DNA of 64,000 nucleotides from an uncultured Rhodospirillales bacterium (GCA_903865895.1 CAIPLM010000147.1:1-64000), one strand, 5' to 3'. Shown: positions 18,849 to 28,002, numbered from the stretch's first letter. Made by a program: numbers and translations. Notes: a model not told the origin generated them from the letters alone.

Positions 18849-20105
18849 ATGCCGGTCGTGCAGAGACTGGCGGGCTTCGCCGCGGTGCCGGTTGCGGCGA
18901 TTGCGCTGCTTTGGGCATTCGGTTGGCTCGCTGCGGCCCCGTCGGCCTTGGCCGCGGGTGCCTGCCTGGCCAGTGGCGGGGCCGCGATCCTGCTGCTGCG
19001 CCGCGACCTGCGCCGCCTCGCCGCCGGGATCGACCGCCAGGGCCGCCGCTTCGACGCACTGGCTGCCGACGCCGCCGCGGCCCGGCGGGCGAGCGAGACG
19101 ATCCTCGATTCGCTGCCCGATCCGCTGCTGCTGTTCGGTGCCGATCGCACGATGCAGCGCAGCAACGCCGCCGCCCGCGCCGCCTTCGGCACGGAGATGG
19201 CCGCCGTGCTGCGCCACCCCCTGCTGCGGGGCGCGATCGACCGCGCCTTCGCCACCCGCCAGGCACAAACCGCCGACATCACCTTGCCGGTGCCGGTGCC
19301 GCGCGACGTGCAGGCCAGCGTGATGCTGCTCGATCCGGTACTGCCCGACGGCACCACGGCGCTTGTCGTGCTGTCTGACCGCACACGCGAGCGTGCGGTG
19401 GAGCGCATGCGATCGGATTTCGTCACCAGCGCCAGCCACGAGCTGCGCACCCCGCTTGCCAGCGTGATCGGCTTCATCGAGACCCTGCGCGGGCCCGCCG
19501 CGGATGATCCGCCGGCGCAGCGCCGCTTCCTCGGCATCATGGCCGAGCAGGCGTCGCGCATGCACCGGCTGATCGACGACCTGCTGAGCCTCTCACGCAT
19601 CGAGCTGAATGAACATCTGCCCCCGGCCGAGCGGGTGGACCTCGCGCGGCTGGTCCGCAGCGTGGCCGCCGGTTTCGAGCCGCGTCTGCCCGCCGGGCGG
19701 CTCAATCTCGAAATCGCGCCTGAGGTGCCGGAGGTGACCGGCGATGCCGACCAACTGGCGCAGGTGTTCGGCAACCTGATCGACAACGCCATCAAATACG
19801 GGGCCGAGCACGGTGAGATCCGCCTGCGGCTGCGGCCGGCGGCGGGCCCGCGCTGGCCGGCGCGGCCGGGCGTGGTGGTCTCGGTCGCCGATGACGGGCC
19901 GGGCATCCCGCGCCAGCATCTCGCCCGGCTGACCGAGCGGTTCTACCGCGTCGACAAGGCGCGGTCGCGCGGCGCGGGCGGCACCGGGCTCGGGCTCGCC
20001 ATTGTCAAGCATATCGTCAACCGCCATCGCGGCCAGCTCGTCATCGACAGCGAAGAGGGCAATGGCAGCGTGTTCAGCGTGTGGCTGCCGGTGGCCGAGG
20101 GCTGA
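18849..20105 (+). CDS. PhoR-like sensor histidine kinase without a nearby regulator
   Basis: A 418-residue membrane kinase. Two N-terminal hydrophobic segments (about residues 9-30 and 32-50) are followed by a PAS-like region (SETILDSLPDPLLLFGADR, residues 82-100). Next are the H box SASHELRTPL with phospho-acceptor His197, the N box around Asn309/Asn313 (FGNLIDNAIKYG), DDGPGIP (349-354) and GTGLGLAIVKHIV. The overall plan matches PhoR, the phosphate-starvation kinase. No phoB, phoU or pst gene is in the window, so the partner is elsewhere and the stimulus is inferred only from similarity. The stop is immediately followed by the stop of the convergent ligase gene. Confidence 0.85.
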   Translation: MPVVQRLAGFAAVPVAAIALLWAFGWLAAAPSALAAGACLASGGAAILLLRRDLRRLAAGIDRQGRRFDALAADAAAARRASETILDSLPDPLLLFGADRTMQRSNAAARAAFGTEMAAVLRHPLLRGAIDRAFATRQAQTADITLPVPVPRDVQASVMLLDPVLPDGTTALVVLSDRTRERAVERMRSDFVTSASHELRTPLASVIGFIETLRGPAADDPPAQRRFLGIMAEQASRMHRLIDDLLSLSRIELNEHLPPAERVDLARLVRSVAAGFEPRLPAGRLNLEIAPEVPEVTGDADQLAQVFGNLIDNAIKYGAEHGEIRLRLRPAAGPRWPARPGVVVSVADDGPGIPRQHLARLTERFYRVDKARSRGAGGTGLGLAIVKHIVNRHRGQLVIDSEEGNGSVFSVWLPVAEG

Positions 20106-21656
20106 TCAGACGATCCGGCTGCCGCGCCCGGCCCAGTATTTGTCGCGGAGCACCCGCTTGTAGAGCTTGCCGGTGGGCAGGCGCGGCAATTGCGCCTCGA
20201 AATCGATGGAGCGCGGCACTTTCTGGCGCGAGAGATGCTGCCCGCAGAACGCGATCAGTTCGGCCGCCACTTCGGGGCCCGGCTCGATGCCCTCGACGAG
20301 CTGGATCGCAGCCTTCACCTCCTCGCCGAGGTCCTCGTTGGGAATGCCAAACACTGCCGCGTCGGCCACCAAGGGGTGGGAGATCAGCAGGTCCTCGCAT
20401 TCCTGCGGGTAGATGTTCACTCCTCCGGAGATGATCATGAAGGTCGCGCGGTCGGTGAGGTAGAGAAAACCATCGGCATCGACATGGCCGACATCGCCGA
20501 CCGTACCCATGGTGCCGTCAGCGGAGAGCGCCTCGCTGGTGCGGTCCGGGTCGTTGAAATAGGTGAACTCTGAGGCGAGCTTGAACCACACCTCGCCGAT
20601 CTCGCCGGCCGGGACTTCCTTCATCTCGGGGTCGAGAATATGGATCTCGCCGAACAGCGGCCTTCCCACCGTGCCCTTATGGGCCAGCCACTCCGCGCTG
20701 TCGCAGGCGGTGAAGCCCATGGCCTCGGTGGAGCCGTAATATTCCAGGATGATCGGCCCCCACCAGGCGATCATCGCCTCCTTCACCTGCACCGGGCAGG
20801 GGGCGGCGGCATGGATGGCGACCTCCAGCGAGGAGAGATCGGCAGCCTGGCGCACGTCGTCCGGCAGTTTCAGCATGCGCGAGAACATCGTCGGCACCAG
20901 CTGGGTGTGCGAGACGCGATGGGTGCTGACGAGGTCGAGATAGAGCGCGGGGTCGAAGCGCTCCATGATGATCGCGGTGCCGCCGAGGCGGATGGTGAGA
21001 TTGACCCCGACATGCGGCGCGGCGTGGTAGAGCGGCGCGGGGGAGAGATAGGTCATCCCCTCGCGCAGATGCCAGATCTTGCCGAGCACCCCATACATCG
21101 GCAGGCCCACGCTCGGCGGCTGGTCCGGCAGCGGGCGGAGAATGCCTTTCGGCCGGCCGGTGGTGCCGGAGGAATAGAGCATCGCCACCCCCAGCGCCTC
21201 ATCGGCGATCGGCGTCGCGGGGCAGGCAGCCACCGCCTCGTCGAGATTGCGCACGGCATCGCCATCGCCCGGTCCGTCTATCACCAGGCACAGCGTCACA
21301 AGCGGGCAACGCGCCATGGCGGCGATCGCCACCTCGCGCTTGGCCTGCGAGGTGATGATGAGCCGGGATTCGCTGTTCTCGAGGATATAGGCGAGCTCAT
21401 CCTCGGTCAGGAAGGAGTTCGCCGTGGTGTAGTAGAGCCCGGCCCGCTCGCCGGCCGCGCAGCATTCGACGAAGCGGAGATGGTTCTCCATGAAGATCGC
21501 GAAGTGATCGAGGCGTTGCAGACCGCGCGCCCGCAGGAAATGAGCGAGGCGGTTGGAATTGGCTTCGAGTTCCCGGTAGGTCATCGCGCGGCCGCTCGGC
21601 GCCATGATCACCGCCGGCTGGTCGGCACGCGTCACCGCATGAGCGCCAGGATACAT
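20106..21656 (-). CDS. AMP-forming acyl-CoA synthetase (FadD/ANL family)
   Basis: A 516-residue adenylate-forming ligase. The P-loop A3 motif is YSSGTTGRPKG (161-171). YYGSTEAMG is the A5 motif, GDVGHVDADGFLYLTDR the A7-A8 hinge, and RLPTGKLYKRVLRDKY contains the A10 Lys. It activates a carboxylic acid through an acyl-AMP to the CoA thioester; the chain type is not clear from sequence. The gene is single on its strand, abuts the PhoR-like gene stop to stop, and has GGGAGG before the ATG inside an inverted repeat (21666-21692). Confidence 0.92.
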   Translation of the reverse strand: MYPGAHAVTRADQPAVIMAPSGRAMTYRELEANSNRLAHFLRARGLQRLDHFAIFMENHLRFVECCAAGERAGLYYTTANSFLTEDELAYILENSESRLIITSQAKREVAIAAMARCPLVTLCLVIDGPGDGDAVRNLDEAVAACPATPIADEALGVAMLYSSGTTGRPKGILRPLPDQPPSVGLPMYGVLGKIWHLREGMTYLSPAPLYHAAPHVGVNLTIRLGGTAIIMERFDPALYLDLVSTHRVSHTQLVPTMFSRMLKLPDDVRQAADLSSLEVAIHAAAPCPVQVKEAMIAWWGPIILEYYGSTEAMGFTACDSAEWLAHKGTVGRPLFGEIHILDPEMKEVPAGEIGEVWFKLASEFTYFNDPDRTSEALSADGTMGTVGDVGHVDADGFLYLTDRATFMIISGGVNIYPQECEDLLISHPLVADAAVFGIPNEDLGEEVKAAIQLVEGIEPGPEVAAELIAFCGQHLSRQKVPRSIDFEAQLPRLPTGKLYKRVLRDKYWAGRGSRIV

Positions 21657-21665
21657 CGGCCGTCC

Positions 21666-21692
21666 TCCCGATCGAATTGTTCTTGATCGGGA
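21666..21692 (-). promoter_or_regulatory. Inverted repeat covering the RBS of the acyl-CoA ligase gene
   Basis: TCCCGATC (21666-21673) and GATCGGGA (21685-21692) form an 8-base perfect inverted repeat with an 11-base spacer. It lies 9 to 36 bases before the ATG at 21656, and the near arm, read on the minus strand, contains the GGGA of the Shine-Dalgarno GGGAGG. It could be an operator for a dimeric repressor such as a TetR/FadR-type protein or a hairpin that hides the RBS. No regulator gene is adjacent. Confidence 0.35.
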
Positions 21693-21703
21693 TTATGTAC
21701 ATC

Positions 21704-21734
21704 CCACCGGGCCGTTGCAACAACGGCCCGGTGG
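21704..21734 (-). terminator. Perfect 14-base hairpin, terminator-like
   Basis: CCACCGGGCCGTTG (21704-21717) and its exact reverse complement (21721-21734) are separated by CAA. The hairpin begins 7 bases after the stop codon of the 50-residue membrane protein gene on the minus strand. No T run follows on either strand, so it may be a Rho-assisted terminator or an mRNA-stabilising hairpin. Confidence 0.55.
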
Positions 21735-21741
21735 CGTGCCT

Positions 21742-21894
21742 TCAGGAACCGCGGCGCGCGGCGACCCAGGCGAGGATGCGGCGGCGGAACAGGAAAGCCG
21801 CCGCGGCGACGGCGATCGCGCCGGCCCACAGCGCCTCAGTGGAACCATCGCCGCCATCGGGCGACAGGCCGAACAGGGTTTCGAAGAAGTCCAT
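21742..21894 (-). CDS. 50-residue single-span membrane protein
   Basis: A small gene from ATG 21894 to stop 21742. The protein begins MDFFETLFGLSPDGG, then has one hydrophobic helix (about residues 21-35, LWAGAIAVAAAAFLF) followed by the positively charged tail RRRILAWVAARRGS. That predicts an N-out, C-in orientation by the positive-inside rule. GGGAG lies seven to eight bases before the ATG. It starts 24 bases after the sortilin-like gene on the same strand, so it is probably co-transcribed with it. I recognise no family. Function unknown. Confidence 0.65.
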   Translation of the reverse strand: MDFFETLFGLSPDGGDGSTEALWAGAIAVAAAAFLFRRRILAWVAARRGS

Positions 21895-21918
21895 GTCAAT
21901 ACTCCCAGGTTTGCCGGA

Positions 21919-24900
21919 TCAGGCGGCGATGTGCGGCCCGTTGCCGGCGGCGTGGTTGATGGCGGCGATGTCGGTAGCGATCAGGGTCTCGAGCTTGGCG
22001 ATCTGCTCGTCGAGCTTGCCCACTTTCTCGGCGACGATGGCATAGCCCTGGGTGGTCGGCCGGTTATCGGCGTTGGAGACGTAGGCGACCAGGGCGGCCA
22101 GCGTGTCGGTGAGGCCGGAGGGGTTGCGCAGCGTGTCGCGCGGGGAAACGCGATGTACGTCCACCAGCACGCCTTCGACGCCGGTGAGCCCGTCGGTCGC
22201 CGCGCCGATGGCCGGGCCGAGTGCGGCATCGGGGCCGAGCCGGTCCGACAGCGCGGCAAGCTGGCGCTTCAGGCGGCGGGCGCGGTTAACCGCTTCATTG
22301 CCCCGCCCGATGGCGGCGTTCAGCGTTTGCAGCAGCGCGAGCTGGTCGGCGTAGTCCGTGTCGGCGGTGGCAAGGCGGGGGTCCCGCACGATGGCCAGTG
22401 GCACGCTATGGGTGGTGCCGCCCACCGCGAGATCGACCGTGTAGCTGCCGGGCACCGCCGTGGGGCCGGCGGCGCCATCCGGTTCGTTGACCAGTGGCTT
22501 CACTCTAGGGGTGAACAGGCTGCCGTCGATTTTCGCGGGGCCGGGGTATTTGAGGTCCCACACATAGCGATTGAGCCCGGGCTTGGCGGTGGGCCGCTTG
22601 GCGATGCCGATGCTCTTGTCGTCCGAGCGCAGGCTGATCACCACGTTGCCAGCCGCATCCTTGAAGGTGAGGGTCACCGGGCCGGCGCCATCCTCCAGCC
22701 AGTAATGCACCACCGCGCCGATCGGCGGGTTCTCGCCGATGTCGAGATATTCGCGGCGGCGCGAGCCATCGGGCATCTCATGGGTGGTGATGCCACCGGC
22801 GATGCCGAAGGCGAGCGCGAAGGTGGTCCCGGGCTTCAATCCGCCGAGCGCGGCATGGTGCAGCTTGGTGCGCACCGCGGTGCGCGGCGGCAGCAGCGCG
22901 GTGGCCCCTGCGGCGAGGCTGCGCAGCGGCGAGATGTCATCGAGGATCCAGAACGAACGGCCATGCGTGCCGGCGATCAGGTCGCTGTCCTTGATCTTGA
23001 GATCGTAGACCGGCACCACCGGCAGCCCGCCGGGCAGCCGCGCCCATGTGGTGCCGTCATCGGCGCTGAAGAACACCGAGGTTTCGGTGCCAACGAACAG
23101 CAGGCCGGGCTGCACCGGATCGGCGCGCAGCACGCGGGTGATCTCGCCTGCCGGGAAGTCACCAATAATGGACTGCCAGGTCTTGCCGCCATCGGTGGTG
23201 CGGAAGAGGTAGGGCTCGTAATCCGCCAGCTTGTAGCGGGTGGCGGCGACGTAGACGGTGTCCGGGTCATGTGCGGAGATTTCAACGCAGCCGACATAGG
23301 CCAGCGCCGGCATGCCGGGCGGGGTGACGTTGTGCCAGTTTGCCCCGTCATCGCGGGTGACATGCACCAGCCCGTCATCGGTGGAGGCCCAGATCTCGCC
23401 CTTGCGGTGCGACGACTCGACCACGCTGGCGCAGGTGGCGTGCACCTCGGCGCCGGCGCTCTCGCGGGTGACGTCGCCGCCCGAATGGTCCTGGCGGTTA
23501 CGGTCATTGAGGCTGAGGTCGGGCGAGATCGGCTGCCAGCTCATGCCCTCGTCGCGCGAGCGGAACACGTGGTTGCCGCCGACATAGAGCGTGCCGCTGT
23601 CATGCGGCGAGAACAGGATCGGGTAGGTCCAGGCGAAGCGGTATTTGAGGTCGCGCGGGGCGACGCCGGCGGATTGCTCGGGCCAGACGTTGACGAGTTG
23701 GATCTGCTTGGTGCGATGGTCATAGCGCTGCAGCGCGCCGGCACCGCCCGGGCTCGAGCCCACCGCGCCGACATAAACGATATCGGGATCATCGGGCTTC
23801 ACCGCGATGAAGCCACTCTCGCCGGTGCCGGGGTAGAAGCAGTCGCCGAGCGTGATGGCGCCCCACACGGAGGAGGAGGGCACGGCGATCGAGGTGTTGT
23901 CCTGCTGGGTGCCGTAGACGTTGTAGGGGTACCGGTTATCGACATCGATGCGATAGAACTGGCCGGTGAGCTGGTTGTAGATGCTCGACCAGGTGATGCC
24001 GCCGTTGAAGGTCACCTGGGCGCCGCCGTCATTGCCCTCGATCATCCGGCTGGGGTCGGACGGGTCGATCCAGAGATCATGGTTGTCGCCATGCGAGGTC
24101 ATGATCTCGGTGAAGGTCGCGCCGCCGTCGGTCGACTTCCACATGTTGAGATTGGTGATGTAGACGGTGCCGGCGTGGCAGGGGTCCGCGAAGACATGGG
24201 TGTAGTACCAGGGCCGGTGCATCAGGTCGCGGCTGTTGGACACGAGCTTCCAGGCGGCGCCATAGTTGTCGGAGCGGTAGAGGCCGCAGGCCTCGCCCGG
24301 CGCCTCGATCAGCGCCCAGACGCGGCCGGATTGCGCCGGCGAGATGGTGACGCCGATCTTGCCGAGCATGCCGGTGGGCAGGCCGGGGGCGGTGGTGATC
24401 TCCTCCCAGGTATCGCCGCCATCCATCGAGCGGAAAAGGCCGCAGCCGGGGCCGCCGGAGGAGATGTTCCAGAAATTGCGGCGGGTCTGCCACATGCTGG
24501 CGAACAGCACGCGGGGGTTGTCGGGGTCGATCGACATGTCGATCGCGCCGGTCTTGCTGTCGCGGTGCAGCACGCACTGCCAGGTCAGCCCGCCATCCAT
24601 GGTGCGGTAGACGCCGCGCTCCTCATGGTCGCCGAATATATCGCCGAGTGCTGCGACATAGGCGATGTCGGGGTTGGTGGGGTGGATGCAGATGCGGCCG
24701 ATATGCTTGCTGGCGGCGAGCCCCATATGCTTCCAGCTGCGCCCGGCATCGGTCGACTTGTAGACGCCATCGCCATACGAGACGTCGAGCCGGATGGTGG
24801 TCTCGCCCATGCCGGCGTAGATCACGTTGGAATCCGAGCGCGCCACCGCGATGGCGCCGACCGCGGCGGTGTTGAGGAAGCCATCCGAGACGTTGCGCCA

Positions 24901-25083
24901 GTAGACGCCGCCATCCTCGGTTTTCCAGATGCCACCGGCGCAGGCGCCGAAATAGAAGGTCGCCTTGTTCTTGAAGTCGCCGGCGACCGCGACCACGCGG
25001 CCGCCGCGGGAGGGGCCGATGCCGCGCCAGTGCAGCGCATCAAGCTTGCCGGCGGCGGCGGCTTGCGTCAGGGAATGGGGCAT
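21919..25083 (-). CDS. Sortilin/VPS10-type beta-propeller (BNR repeat) protein
   Basis: A 1054-residue protein. The first two thirds are BNR/Asp-box repeats of the type S-x-D-x-G-x-x-W, for example KSTDAGRSWKHMG, RTMDGGLTWQCV, RSMDGGDTWEEI, KSTDGGATFTEI, RTTDGGKTWQSI and SADDGTTWARL. They form two propellers like sortilin or xyloglucanase-type glycosyl hydrolases. The last third is a beta-sandwich plus a helical tail (LALLQTLNAAIGRGNEAVNRARRLKRQL). The start MPHSLTQAAAAGKLDALHWRGIGPSRGGR has no signal peptide, although most relatives are secreted, so its location is uncertain. It may be a glycosidase, or a binding scaffold. Confidence 0.88.
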   Translation of the reverse strand: MPHSLTQAAAAGKLDALHWRGIGPSRGGRVVAVAGDFKNKATFYFGACAGGIWKTEDGGVYWRNVSDGFLNTAAVGAIAVARSDSNVIYAGMGETTIRLDVSYGDGVYKSTDAGRSWKHMGLAASKHIGRICIHPTNPDIAYVAALGDIFGDHEERGVYRTMDGGLTWQCVLHRDSKTGAIDMSIDPDNPRVLFASMWQTRRNFWNISSGGPGCGLFRSMDGGDTWEEITTAPGLPTGMLGKIGVTISPAQSGRVWALIEAPGEACGLYRSDNYGAAWKLVSNSRDLMHRPWYYTHVFADPCHAGTVYITNLNMWKSTDGGATFTEIMTSHGDNHDLWIDPSDPSRMIEGNDGGAQVTFNGGITWSSIYNQLTGQFYRIDVDNRYPYNVYGTQQDNTSIAVPSSSVWGAITLGDCFYPGTGESGFIAVKPDDPDIVYVGAVGSSPGGAGALQRYDHRTKQIQLVNVWPEQSAGVAPRDLKYRFAWTYPILFSPHDSGTLYVGGNHVFRSRDEGMSWQPISPDLSLNDRNRQDHSGGDVTRESAGAEVHATCASVVESSHRKGEIWASTDDGLVHVTRDDGANWHNVTPPGMPALAYVGCVEISAHDPDTVYVAATRYKLADYEPYLFRTTDGGKTWQSIIGDFPAGEITRVLRADPVQPGLLFVGTETSVFFSADDGTTWARLPGGLPVVPVYDLKIKDSDLIAGTHGRSFWILDDISPLRSLAAGATALLPPRTAVRTKLHHAALGGLKPGTTFALAFGIAGGITTHEMPDGSRRREYLDIGENPPIGAVVHYWLEDGAGPVTLTFKDAAGNVVISLRSDDKSIGIAKRPTAKPGLNRYVWDLKYPGPAKIDGSLFTPRVKPLVNEPDGAAGPTAVPGSYTVDLAVGGTTHSVPLAIVRDPRLATADTDYADQLALLQTLNAAIGRGNEAVNRARRLKRQLAALSDRLGPDAALGPAIGAATDGLTGVEGVLVDVHRVSPRDTLRNPSGLTDTLAALVAYVSNADNRPTTQGYAIVAEKVGKLDEQIAKLETLIATDIAAINHAAGNGPHIAA

Positions 25084-25174
25084 CGAGGGTCGTCCCTTCT
25101 ATCGTGTGGATTGCAGCCTAGGGTTGTCCCACGCCTGCTGGCAACCCGGCATCGCCGGAGGCGGCGACGGCCGT

Positions 25175-26146
25175 TCAGCGCCCGAGAAGCCAGCCTACTT
25201 CGCGGGCGAAATCGGTGAAGAAGTCGATGTCATAGGCCGCCTCGGGGGTGGCGCGGACGCGGGCGTCGATTTTGTGGGCGTCATCGCCGACGAGGATGCG
25301 CCATTGCCCGGCCTTGACGGCATCGAGGATGACGGTCGCGGCGGCGGCGGCCGTCATCGGCGCATCCTCCTGGAAGCGGCGGGCGCGTTCGGCGACGAAG
25401 GCGGCGATGGCCTCGTCGGTCATCGCCGTAGCATTCATGCCCTGGGCCTTCAGGCGGGCGCGCACGGCGGCGATTTCGGGAGCGCTCATGGCGTCGCTGT
25501 CGGTGCCGAGGTGGATGCGCCGGGAATTGGCGGCGATCGAGGTGCCGATATGGCCGGGCATCACCACCGAGCATTTGATGTGTGGCGCGTTGACCCGGAG
25601 ATCGGCGATCAGCGCCTCGGTAAAGCCTTTCACCGCGAATTTGGCGGCGGCGTAGGCGGTGTGCGGCGTGTGCGGGCCGATGCTGCCCCAGAAACCGTTG
25701 ATGCTGGAGGTGTTGATGATGTGGCCCTCCGGCGCCTTCAGCATCATCGGCAGGAAGGCGCGGGTGTTGAGATAGACGCCGCCCCAGCAGATGTTGAAGG
25801 TGCGCTCCCAGGCGGCGCGGCTATCGGCGATCATGCTGCCGCCGCCGCCGATGCCGGCGTTGTTGAACAGCAGGTGGATATGGTCGACGCCGTGCTGCGC
25901 CGCCATCTCATCGCGAAAGCGCAGCACCTGTGCCTCGTCGGACACGTCAGCGATATGGGTGGTGAGGCGAAGGCCCTGCGGCAGGCCGGTCGTCTGGCAG
26001 AGCGCGACGGTCTCGGCCATGGCGCTGGCGGAGACATCGCAGAGCGCGACGTTGCAGCCCTCGGCGACCAGCTGGCGCACCAGTTCGCGCCCCATGCCGG
26101 TGCCGCCGCCGGTGACGATGGCCGTTTTGCCCGAGAAATCCTTCAT
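25175..26146 (-). CDS. Short-chain dehydrogenase/reductase
   Basis: A 323-residue classical SDR. The NAD(P) motif is TGGGTGMGREL (residues 12-22). NNAG is followed by the Ser of TSSINGF and the catalytic Tyr-Lys pair of YAAAKFAVKG. The C-terminal extension of about 60 residues, rich in Ala and Arg, is longer than in the typical 250-residue enzyme. The substrate is unknown. It stands alone on the minus strand and is divergent from the NIPSNAP gene across 160 bases that show no clear signal. Confidence 0.9.
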   Translation of the reverse strand: MKDFSGKTAIVTGGGTGMGRELVRQLVAEGCNVALCDVSASAMAETVALCQTTGLPQGLRLTTHIADVSDEAQVLRFRDEMAAQHGVDHIHLLFNNAGIGGGGSMIADSRAAWERTFNICWGGVYLNTRAFLPMMLKAPEGHIINTSSINGFWGSIGPHTPHTAYAAAKFAVKGFTEALIADLRVNAPHIKCSVVMPGHIGTSIAANSRRIHLGTDSDAMSAPEIAAVRARLKAQGMNATAMTDEAIAAFVAERARRFQEDAPMTAAAAATVILDAVKAGQWRILVGDDAHKIDARVRATPEAAYDIDFFTDFAREVGWLLGR

Positions 26147-26306
26147 TGCGCTTCCCTCTTGGTTTTGCGTGAGGCTATCGCCCGGCCCGCGGCGCTGGCA
26201 ACCGACATGGTCAGGGGGGCGCGGATTGCCGGCGGGGCGCGTGGCTTGTAGGGTCCGGCGGCCGGCGCCGCCGGTTTGTCAGCAACATGCCAACGGGAAG
26301 CGCCCC

Positions 26307-26627
26307 ATGATCGCCGATGTCCGCATCTACACCTGCAAGCCCAACAAGATGGGTGAATTCGTCAAGATCTACGAGGAGCTGGCCTGGCCGCTGCAGTCGA
26401 AGTATCTCGGCCGCAATCTCGGCTGGTTCACCACCATCGAGGGCGAGCTGAACACCGTCGTGCATATCTGGGGCTATGAGAACCAGGCCGACCGTGAAGC
26501 CCGCCGCAACGCCATGGCCGCCGACCCCGCCTGGGGCGCCTATCTCGCCGCGGTGGCCAAGGCCGACTGCCTGGTGAAGATGGAAAACCGCATCACCCGC
26601 CCGACCGGCTTCTCGGCGGTTCAGTAA
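26307..26627 (+). CDS. NIPSNAP-family protein
   Basis: A 106-residue alpha/beta ferredoxin-like protein of the NIPSNAP family. It has the start MIADVRIYTCKPNKMGEFVKIYEE, LGWFTTIEGELNTVVHIWGYEN and the conserved ADREARRNAMAADPAW. Bacterial members are dimeric barrel proteins of unknown catalytic role, often beside oxidoreductases. The adjacent divergent SDR is the only context. Start chosen at the first ATG of the conserved block. Confidence 0.85.
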   Translation: MIADVRIYTCKPNKMGEFVKIYEELAWPLQSKYLGRNLGWFTTIEGELNTVVHIWGYENQADREARRNAMAADPAWGAYLAAVAKADCLVKMENRITRPTGFSAVQ

Positions 26628-26646
26628 CGCACCGCCGGCCTGGCGA

Positions 26647-27936
26647 TCAGAACAGCGAAAGCTGGGTCTCCGCCAGGCCCTTCGGCGCGTCCGGCACCGC
26701 GAATTGCCGGACGTCCAGGGCGTCGCGGTTGTCGAGCCCCCATTGCCGCGCCGCCAGCGCGAATCGGCGGGACAGCATGTCGGCGTAGACGCCGGTACCG
26801 CTGAAACGCTCGCCGTATTTCGCGCTGTTCAGCCCGCCGGCGCGGGTCTCGCGGATCAGCTCCAGCACGTGGCGGGCGCGGTCCGGGAAATGCTGGTTCA
26901 GCCAGTCCTCGAAAATCTGTTTCAGCTCATGCGGCAGGCGCAGCAGGATATAGCCGCCCCACCGCGCGCCGGCGCGGGAAGAGGCTTCGAGGATGCGCTC
27001 CATTTCAGCGTCGTTCAGCCCGGGGATCATCGGCGCGGCCAGCACGCCGGTGGGGATGCCGGCGCGGGCGAGCTGGGCGATGGCATCGAGCCGCCTGGCC
27101 GGCGCCGCCGCGCGGGGCTCCATCCGCCGGGCCAGCGTGCCATCCAGCGTGGTGACGGAGAGGCACACCCGCACCAGATTGCGCTCGGCCATGCGGTGCA
27201 GCACGTCGATATCCCGGAGCACGCCGGCGGATTTGGTGACGATGGTGACGGGGTGGCCGAAGCGCTCCAGCACCTCCAGCACCGCGCGGGTCAGCTTCAG
27301 GGTGCGGTCGATGGGCTGGTAGGGGTCGGTGTTGGAGCCGAGCGCGATGGGGCGCGGCACGTAGCCGGGCTTGCGCAGCTCCTTCTCCAGCAGTTCCGCG
27401 ACATCGGGCTTGAACAGCAGCTTGGTCTCGAAATCGAGGCCGGGCGAGTAGCCGAGATAGGCGTGGCTCGGCCTTGCGTAGCAGTAGACGCAGCCATGCT
27501 CGCAGCCGCGATAGGGGTTGATCGCGCGATCGAACCCGAGATCGGGGCTTTGGTTGTAGCTGATGACGCTGCGGCTCGCGTCGCGCAGCAGGGTCGTGGG
27601 CAGCGGCGGCAGGTCCGCGAGGTCGGCCGTCAGGGTGTCCCAGCCATCATCGAAGGGGGTGGCGGCGGTGGCTTCGAAGCGGTTGGGCGGGTTCACGGTC
27701 GCGCCGCGGCCCTTGCGCTCACCGGCCGGCAGGGTGGAGGCGGAGACCACCGGCACGGGGGCCGGCGGGATCGACAGGGTTGCCCGGTTGCGCGCGGGCG
27801 GGCGCAGGCGGATGATGGGGCTGGCCGGAACATCGTCGTCATAGGTCTCGACATGCTCGATCTCGCGCACCAGCTCACGCCGCCCCTGGTAGGGTTCGCA
27901 AGGCGTCATGGCACGATCCACTTCAAACTCCCGCAT
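26647..27936 (-). CDS. PA0069-family radical SAM protein
   Basis: A 429-residue radical SAM enzyme. The cluster motif is C145-x3-C149-x2-C152 in YRGCEHGCVYCYARP, followed by ALGSNTDPYQPIDRTLKLTR and the TKSAGVLRDIDVL strand typical of the PA0069/Rv2578c group, which resembles spore photoproduct lyase. The substrate is not known for the family. The ATG at 27936 has GGGGAA seven bases upstream. Frames reaching 28449 run antisense through the dienelactone hydrolase gene and are rejected. The first 110 residues are low-complexity and may be partly disordered. Confidence 0.88.
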   Translation of the reverse strand: MREFEVDRAMTPCEPYQGRRELVREIEHVETYDDDVPASPIIRLRPPARNRATLSIPPAPVPVVSASTLPAGERKGRGATVNPPNRFEATAATPFDDGWDTLTADLADLPPLPTTLLRDASRSVISYNQSPDLGFDRAINPYRGCEHGCVYCYARPSHAYLGYSPGLDFETKLLFKPDVAELLEKELRKPGYVPRPIALGSNTDPYQPIDRTLKLTRAVLEVLERFGHPVTIVTKSAGVLRDIDVLHRMAERNLVRVCLSVTTLDGTLARRMEPRAAAPARRLDAIAQLARAGIPTGVLAAPMIPGLNDAEMERILEASSRAGARWGGYILLRLPHELKQIFEDWLNQHFPDRARHVLELIRETRAGGLNSAKYGERFSGTGVYADMLSRRFALAARQWGLDNRDALDVRQFAVPDAPKGLAETQLSLF

Positions 27937-28002
27937 GGCTGAGTTCCCCATCCGTTCCGACGGTAATTTGGCAAAGACGCGGCCGATGGTCAAGAACAGA
28001 AT

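Noticed and set aside
21715..25218. A 1167-codon open frame on the plus strand opposite the sortilin-like gene, and similar long frames opposite sucA, lpoA/phoR and the RND gene
   Set aside because: In GC-rich DNA the antisense of a real gene rarely meets stop codons. These frames have the Ala/Gly/Arg/His/Asp-rich composition of such shadows and no family features.
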